Source: Ruminococcus sp.
Lineage (GTDB): Bacteria > Bacillota > Clostridia > Oscillospirales > Acutalibacteraceae
Direction of reading: 5' to 3'
Length of the DNA stretch: 64,000 nt
Assembly (NCBI GenBank): GCA_017411385.1
Contig: JAFQQF010000016.1
Location: 141,448 to 205,447, forward strand
In this document: in pieces, positions 59,570 through 64,000 of the stretch
Layout: the number at the start of each line of letters is the position of its first letter
How positions within the stretch are numbered: the stretch's first letter is position 1
Notes under the pieces: generated by a model
Seen by the model: the letters and a program-made list of their open reading frames with translations, nothing else
Databases searched by the model: none
What the model was told of the DNA's origin: nothing
Program-made: the position numbers and the translations under genes

Positions 59570-60190
59570 ATGGAAAAGGCTTGTTTGTTTCCCAGACGGC
59601 GAATGATTACAGGGGTTATATGTATATTTCTTTGTATGGCGGGGGCTTATAATTGCCTTACCCATTTGTTTGTGTATCTGGATGTGTTGATTTTTGATTT
59701 AGGTATGCTTATTTGGGATTTGGTACTTTTTGCTGGCTATGTGCTGTTGACGGTTGGAGCCTTCAAGGTGAATTTTATTCTGTCGGGCATAGGTATTTCG
59801 GTTGTAACGCTTATGAAAATTGCAAACATAATCAAGGGTGTTTTTCTAACGGAGAATGCTAATGTATCCGAGGAAATATATGCGCTTATGGCTGTGGATG
59901 TGGCAGAAGTGCTGGGGCTTTTGATGGGTGCTCTTCTGATTTTATCTCAGCTTAAGCCTGAAGGTGCTTTGAAAAACACAATGAAAACAATTTGGTTTGC
60001 ACCTGCTGTGTTCTTTGCAATTTCGGTTGTGGGAAGCTTGTTTTCCAATGTGGGCGTGCTTTCCGACAAAACCGTGACTATGCTTTTCCTTTCCCTTGCC
60101 ACCGTAAGCTACGCTGTATGGTGTGCAAATCCCAAAGGCTTTGTACTTGAACTTGCCAACAGGCTCAAAGCAAATGAAAATGAGCTGTAA
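59570..60190 (+). CDS. Multi-pass membrane protein, unknown function
   Basis: Start ATG 59570 with ggaagggg upstream; the 59549 frame reads only seven more residues. The 206-residue product has about six hydrophobic helices (GVICIFLCMAGAYNCL, FDLGMLIWDLVLFAGYVLLTV, and more) and short loops. I recognise no family. It precedes the divergent-facing acyltransferase gene across a shared terminator. Confidence 0.6.
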   Translation: MEKACLFPRRRMITGVICIFLCMAGAYNCLTHLFVYLDVLIFDLGMLIWDLVLFAGYVLLTVGAFKVNFILSGIGISVVTLMKIANIIKGVFLTENANVSEEIYALMAVDVAEVLGLLMGALLILSQLKPEGALKNTMKTIWFAPAVFFAISVVGSLFSNVGVLSDKTVTMLFLSLATVSYAVWCANPKGFVLELANRLKANENEL

Positions 60191-60210
60191 TGGAAATTTT
60201 ATATAACATT

Positions 60211-60243
60211 AAACCGCTGATGTGTAAAAGCATCAGCGGTTTG
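60211..60243. terminator. Bidirectional terminator
   Basis: Arms aaaccgctgatg and catcagcggttt between convergent genes. Confidence 0.85.
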
Positions 60244-60246
60244 TTG

Positions 60247-61377
60247 TTATTTATCGGTATTTGACTCGAGCATTGCGCTTGCCTTGCAAAACAGCTTGTT
60301 TTGCACGAAGTCACAGAATTTGTTTATACCTGCGACCTTAAACAACAGCATCAGCAGGTAAGAGGCAACACCGCAGATAACAAATGTGGCAAGGGCAATC
60401 AGCAGAACACCCAAAATTATAAGCAAGGTTCCTTTGTCTGCAATAGCGGCGACAGGGGCTTTTAAGCCGTAGTCCCAGTACAGGTCTTGAGTGTGAAAGA
60501 TGAACACGCCGAAGGTCAGCGAAGAAACCGTACAGATAAATTTGCTACCCTTTGTTATGCTTGTGCTTGTGAAGAATTTAAGCAAACATATCGCAGCAAA
60601 CACAATGAAGGGAGAGGTGTACTTGAGAAACAGTCCGGCGTATTTGACTTCGTCGAGAATATGCTTTGTAACATCGTACACAAGCACATACCACAGCCAC
60701 ACAAAGCCCGAAGAAAGAAAATAACCTATGAGCCATCTGTGTTTTTTTGCGGGATTTGATACACCGTGCAGGCGGATGTATCCGCCCACGATATACATTG
60801 AAGCAAGCCAGAGAAGAGAATAGCCTTTGTTTGTATGGAACAGGTCGGAAATATCGGGAATTACCGAAAAGACACTGAACAGCACAAAAATTAAAGCCAG
60901 AAGATATTTGTGTTGGTTTTTGGTCATATTTTGCATCAGAAGGTTCAAAAAAGGTGAGAACAGGCTCAGACCGAAAAAGGCTGTGAAGTACCAGTTATGG
61001 TCGCTGAGAATGGGCAAAAACATATTTATGTAATCTATGGTTTCTACCTTTTCGGGGGCAATCAGTCCCAGCAAAACGGTGGAGATAACGCATATGAGCG
61101 TTACCTGAAACCACAGGTTCAGAAGACGCGAAATTTTGAACCTGCTTTTGCAGGAAACATAGCCTGATGTCATAGCAAAGCAGTTAACAGCGCAATAGCA
61201 CAGAATCTCAAAGAGCCAGAGCACAGAGCCCAGCAGGGTTCCCGTGTTTTGCTTGTGAATAGAGGAGCTTCCCAGAGTATGTAGTATAATTACCATAAAG
61301 GTTGAAATAATCCTGAGCACCTCTATGCCGAGGTTGCGGTTGGACTTCTTCAATCCTGTTTCAGATGCTTTTGCCAT
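60247..61377 (-). CDS. Membrane O-acyltransferase (Acyl_transf_3 family)
   Basis: The 376-residue protein has the family-3 acyltransferase plan: LGIEVLRIISTFMVIILHT near the N-terminus (with R and H as in the R-x(10)-H motif), about ten membrane helices and DHNWYFTAFFGLSLFSPFLN. These enzymes O-acetylate or O-succinylate sugars on surface polymers. Substrate unknown. It is read convergently with the membrane protein before it. Confidence 0.88.
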   Translation of the reverse strand: MAKASETGLKKSNRNLGIEVLRIISTFMVIILHTLGSSSIHKQNTGTLLGSVLWLFEILCYCAVNCFAMTSGYVSCKSRFKISRLLNLWFQVTLICVISTVLLGLIAPEKVETIDYINMFLPILSDHNWYFTAFFGLSLFSPFLNLLMQNMTKNQHKYLLALIFVLFSVFSVIPDISDLFHTNKGYSLLWLASMYIVGGYIRLHGVSNPAKKHRWLIGYFLSSGFVWLWYVLVYDVTKHILDEVKYAGLFLKYTSPFIVFAAICLLKFFTSTSITKGSKFICTVSSLTFGVFIFHTQDLYWDYGLKAPVAAIADKGTLLIILGVLLIALATFVICGVASYLLMLLFKVAGINKFCDFVQNKLFCKASAMLESNTDK

Positions 61378-61446
61378 AAAATACCTCTTAATGCTGATTT
61401 ATGATTTATTGTAAACCAGAACAGAGGAGAGGTGTTGTTTTTGGGA

Positions 61447-61481
61447 AAAAAACACACACTCCAAAAACGGAGTGTGTGTGG
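61447..61481 (-). terminator. Terminator of the coiled-coil gene
   Basis: Arms cacacactcc and ggagtgtgtg; followed by a T run on the minus strand. Confidence 0.8.
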
Positions 61482-61501
61482 GCATATACTTATTGTGTTA
61501 A

Positions 61502-62344
61502 TCAGAAATCGAAGCTTTCGGGAGATTCGCCGTCGGAGTCGGAGGCCTTGTCGGCGGTGGCTGCTTCTTCGGGGGCAGGCTCTTCGGCAATAACCTCGGT
61601 TTCGTCTACTTCCTTAAGAGCAAGACCAATGCTGCCGAGAATTGCGCTGATGTCAGCGGCTGCGGCTTGATCTTCTTCTGAGTATTCCTCGATGTAATTG
61701 TCATCTTCGTCCTCGTCGTCATAGGAGTATTCAAGCTCATCCAGCATATCGCGGAAATTATCCTCTTGCGAGTATTCATCCTCTGCATTAGCTTCAGCAT
61801 CGTTTCCAATGCGGGAAACAGCGGCAGAAGCTTTTGCAGCTACCTCGTCAACTGCCGCCTTTGCTTTGTCTGCGGCAACAGCGGCTTTCTTCTTGATGTT
61901 GGAGATTGTATCCTGAGCCTTATCGGGGAAGTTTTCCGCAGCAACCTTTGCCCTTGCGCCAAGGTCGCGTGCGGTATCAGCTGTTTTTGTTTTAGCCTGT
62001 TCGATGCGTGCTTCAAGCTCTTCCTTGAAGGCGGTGGTGCACTCGTCAACAGAGTGAGCTGCCTTGAGCTGCTCGTAGCGTGCCTTTGCACGCTCTTCTC
62101 TCTGATTCAGATGCTCAATAGTATCGTAGAGCATTTCAACCTTTGCTTTGTTTTTTTCGAGGGAGCCCTCCCAGTACATTCTGCCGATTTCTGCGTAGGC
62201 ATTGCGCAGACGCTTTGCATCTGCCTCCATAATCTCTGCAAGACGTGTCATCTGTGCTTTGATTCTGGTGCGTTCTATTATTTCTTTGGTAGCGTCTGCA
62301 AAGAGCTCGCTCATAACTTTGGAGGAAGAGTAATTCTTGCTCAT
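61502..62344 (-). CDS. Coiled-coil protein with acidic C-terminal region, unknown
   Basis: The 280-residue protein has an N-terminal helical, Lys/Arg/Glu-rich coiled-coil (RTRIKAQMTRLAEIMEADAKRL through EELEARIEQAK, about 15-115), an Ala/Lys repeat segment (KAAVAADKAKAAVDEVAAKASAAV) and a very acidic C-terminal half (LDELEYSYDDEDEDDNYIEE). No signal or membrane segment. It is divergent from the CpXC gene; the role is not known. Confidence 0.6.
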   Translation of the reverse strand: MSKNYSSSKVMSELFADATKEIIERTRIKAQMTRLAEIMEADAKRLRNAYAEIGRMYWEGSLEKNKAKVEMLYDTIEHLNQREERAKARYEQLKAAHSVDECTTAFKEELEARIEQAKTKTADTARDLGARAKVAAENFPDKAQDTISNIKKKAAVAADKAKAAVDEVAAKASAAVSRIGNDAEANAEDEYSQEDNFRDMLDELEYSYDDEDEDDNYIEEYSEEDQAAAADISAILGSIGLALKEVDETEVIAEEPAPEEAATADKASDSDGESPESFDF

Positions 62345-62462
62345 ATAAAAACCTCATTTCTGTGATTGCTTATAAATATCAGATATGTATTTTGGTTGCA
62401 TACATATATATCTATTATTACATTAATTAAGAAGAAAATCAATAAAAATTTGTAAAAAGACT

Positions 62463-62490
62463 TTGACTATAGAACTTGCCGTGTTATAAT
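62463..62490 (+). promoter_or_regulatory. Promoter of the CpXC gene
   Basis: TTGACT (62463-62468), 16-base spacer, TATAAT (62485-62490). Confidence 0.65.
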
Positions 62491-62537
62491 GAATTTATAA
62501 ATTAGGGCTGATGGCTTTATTTATCAGGAGGAAAACC

Positions 62538-63230
62538 GTGGCAAACGTAGTTGTTAAGAAGATTGCTTGCCCCAAGTGCTCAGAGTGCACAGAGGCAAAG
62601 CTTTATATGAGTATAAATGCTACCAACGAGCCTACACTCAGAGCAGATGTGCTTGATGAAAGGCTTTTTAAGTTTAGGTGTACTGCCTGCGGACACGAAG
62701 CAAGACTCACCTATCCTGTGCTTTACAATGATATGAAAAACCGATTTATGATATATCTTATTCCCGAGGTTGACCGCTTTCAGCTGGAGGATGTGGAGCT
62801 TGAGCAGAAATACGAAAGACTCCATGGGGTAAGAAAGCGCTTGGCTTCTGATTTTAACAGCTTCAAGGAAAAAGTGTTTATCTTTGAGTCGGGTCTTGAC
62901 GATATGGCGGTAGAGATTACAAAGCTTGTTGTTTCCGAAATGGTTGCAAAGAAGTATGCTCTGCCTTCGGTTGAGGAAGGCTACCTTTCTATGTATGACA
63001 GAGAGAAGAACACAATGGGCTTTACCTTCTTTGTTGGCAAGGAGCATGAGCCCTATGTTCAATCTGCGAGGCTTGAAATCTACGGCAAGGCGGTAACCAT
63101 TGTCAGCGAAATGGCAATTAAGGACAGAAAGCTTTCGGGCTTTATCAAGGTTGACCGCGAGTGGGCACAAAACGTGCTCTATCGCTACAAGAGAATGAAA
63201 CAGCTTGACAAAAAAGCTCTGGAGGATTAA
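62538..63230 (+). CDS. CpXC-domain zinc-ribbon protein
   Basis: The protein starts at GTG 62538 (MANVVVKKIACPKCSEC), with aggagg 6 bases upstream; the 62511 ATG reads through the promoter side. The N-terminal CPKCSEC and FRCTACGHEARLTYPVLYNDMKNRFMIYLIP are the CpXC domain: two zinc-binding Cys pairs and the conserved LYND-x-x-x-R-F-M-I-Y. The rest (about 100-230) is soluble. The domain is widespread but of unknown function. It is cotranscribed with the acetyltransferase 2 bases on. Confidence 0.85.
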   Translation: MANVVVKKIACPKCSECTEAKLYMSINATNEPTLRADVLDERLFKFRCTACGHEARLTYPVLYNDMKNRFMIYLIPEVDRFQLEDVELEQKYERLHGVRKRLASDFNSFKEKVFIFESGLDDMAVEITKLVVSEMVAKKYALPSVEEGYLSMYDREKNTMGFTFFVGKEHEPYVQSARLEIYGKAVTIVSEMAIKDRKLSGFIKVDREWAQNVLYRYKRMKQLDKKALED

Positions 63231-63232
63231 GA

Positions 63233-63835
63233 ATGACTCAGTTTGAGCGGATGATGGCAGGACTTCCTTACCACGCAGATGAGGAAACCCGAAAAAGAAT
63301 GATGAAAACAAGGTTTCTTCTGCAGGAGTATAACTCTCTTGCACCGGACAATATGGAACGTAAGAACGAGATTCTCCGTGAACTTTTAGGAAAAACATCA
63401 GAATGCTTTTACATTGAGCCTCCTTTTCATTGCGATTACGGATGTAACATTGAGCTGGGCAAACAGTTTTATGCAAACTACAATCTGACAATCCTTGATT
63501 GTAATAAGGTTGTAATCGGTGATGGGGTTCTTTTGGGCCCCAATGTTACCATTACTGCCGCAGGGCACCCCATACACCCTGAGTCGCGGAAGAAGTATGA
63601 ATACGGAATACCTGTTACAATCGGAAACAAAGTGTGGATTGGAGCAAACGTGGTAATTTGTCCGGGTGTAACAATCGGCGACGGCTCGGTTATTGGTGCA
63701 GGTTCGGTGGTTACCCGTGATGTTCCTGCAAATGTGATTGCTTTCGGAAATCCTTGCAGAGTATACAGAAGTATTACCGATGAGGACAGAGGCTTTTATT
63801 ATAAAGACAGACCTTTTGATGTAGAGGACTATTAA
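63233..63835 (+). CDS. Sugar O-acetyltransferase (maltose/galactoside acetyltransferase type, left-handed beta-helix)
   Basis: The 200-residue protein starts MTQFERMMAGLPYHADEETRKRM and carries hexapeptide repeats (IELGKQFYANYNL, IGDGVLLGPNVTI, IGNKVWIGANVVICPGVTIGDGSVIGAGSVVTRDVPANVIAFGNPCRV). The catalytic His is in TAAGHPIHPESR. It transfers acetyl from acetyl-CoA to a sugar. Its 2-base spacing to the CpXC gene suggests coupled translation. Confidence 0.92.
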   Translation: MTQFERMMAGLPYHADEETRKRMMKTRFLLQEYNSLAPDNMERKNEILRELLGKTSECFYIEPPFHCDYGCNIELGKQFYANYNLTILDCNKVVIGDGVLLGPNVTITAAGHPIHPESRKKYEYGIPVTIGNKVWIGANVVICPGVTIGDGSVIGAGSVVTRDVPANVIAFGNPCRVYRSITDEDRGFYYKDRPFDVEDY

Positions 63836-63839
63836 TAAT

Positions 63840-63939
63840 ACAGAGAACCCCCGATGAAATTGGACTATATCCCGAAAAACGGACATTGAAAGAAAACACC
63901 CCCTGTTGTAGAATAAAAACTACAACAGGGGGTTAAATC
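63840..63939. mobile_element. Left end of an insertion sequence with a 13-base-pair hairpin
   Basis: Bases 63856-63890 have the GGAC...GGACA pattern seen at ends of IS3-group elements, and a perfect hairpin ccccctgttgtag/ctacaacaggggg (63899-63932) directly precedes the transposase start. The right part is outside the window. Confidence 0.5.
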
Positions 63940-64000
63940 ATGTCAAAAAAATATACAAAGGTAAAGTGTTTAACAGAGGAAGTTTTACGCAGAAAAGAAG
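63940..64000 (+). CDS. Start of an insertion-sequence transposase subunit (partial)
   Basis: ATG 63940 opens MSKKYTKVKCLTEEVLRRKE, open to the window edge. The wording resembles the OrfA helix-turn-helix start of IS3-type elements in Clostridia, but only 20 residues are visible. No clear ribosome binding site, as is common for transposases. Confidence 0.5.
   Translation, partial: MSKKYTKVKCLTEEVLRRKE

Noticed and set aside
62580-63491. 303-codon minus-strand frame opposite the CpXC and acetyltransferase genes
   Set aside because: Spans two real genes on the other strand; no ribosome binding site.

Overview
The window is a chromosomal replication-origin region from a low-GC Gram-positive anaerobe of the class Clostridia, most likely the Oscillospirales/Ruminococcaceae group. 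The reasons are the gene order rpmH-dnaA-dnaN-S4-recF-remB-gyrB-gyrA, the chain noc-rsmG-mnmG-mnmE-jag-yidC-yidD-rnpA on the other side, a secreted protein ending in a type I dockerin, ferredoxin-type and C_GCAxxG_C_C redox proteins, and the small composite REP-like elements common in that group. Genes left of about 13.8 kb are mostly on the minus strand and the dnaA-gyrA genes are on the plus strand, so the two replichores diverge at dnaA.

Layout. 0-1.6 kb: end of a ferredoxin-domain oxidoreductase, an internally deleted REP-associated tyrosine transposase between two copies of one hairpin, and two small regulator modules (XRE; ribbon-helix-helix with a divergent 43-residue membrane peptide). 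1.6-13.9 kb (minus): 2-hydroxyacid dehydrogenase, serS, parB, parA, a Noc-like ParB paralogue, rsmG, mnmG, mnmE, jag, yidC, yidD, rnpA, rpmH, with three perfect parS sites. 13.9-24 kb (plus): origin and dnaA to gyrA. 24-29.5 kb: SLOG protein, small RHH protein, and a divergent YfhO / CsbB-like / GtrA-like set that looks like a complete three-component lipid-linked sugar system for cell-surface glycosylation. 29.5-37.4 kb: lepA, Rieske-FAD oxidoreductase, C_GCAxxG_C_C protein, M14 peptidase, two-component system. 37.4-45.9 kb (minus): thpR, a split cobalamin methionine synthase with metF, aspS, hisS, ECF S component. 46-51 kb: LytTR regulator and membrane partner; HTH-LicC nucleotidyltransferase, small membrane protein and a 707-residue fusion of a YidC/Oxa1 insertase to a CDP-glycerol glycerophosphotransferase. 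51-55.2 kb: tRNA-Thr, an array of nested hairpins leading into a four-helix-bundle (S23) gene, the dockerin C39-like peptidase and two paralogous lipoproteins. 55.4-57.2 kb: a NifU/IscU-like scaffold with a GGGtGRT protein. 57.3-64 kb: XRE regulator with divergent glycosyltransferase, two tandem 41-45 residue peptides, membrane protein, acyltransferase, coiled-coil acidic protein, CpXC protein, acetyltransferase, and the start of an insertion sequence cut by the window edge.

How they work together. The first half is housekeeping: replication initiation and control, origin segregation (ParA/ParB/parS, Noc), tRNA wobble modification and membrane protein insertion. The second half is richer in envelope functions: three separate loci (YfhO set, LicC/YidC-fusion set, GT2/acyltransferase set) all point to surface-polymer decoration. 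The most unusual items are the YidC-glycerophosphotransferase fusion, the hairpin array before the four-helix-bundle gene, the paired small peptides, and the scaffold/GGGtGRT pair whose role is unknown. All functional calls come from reading protein motifs by eye; no database search was run.
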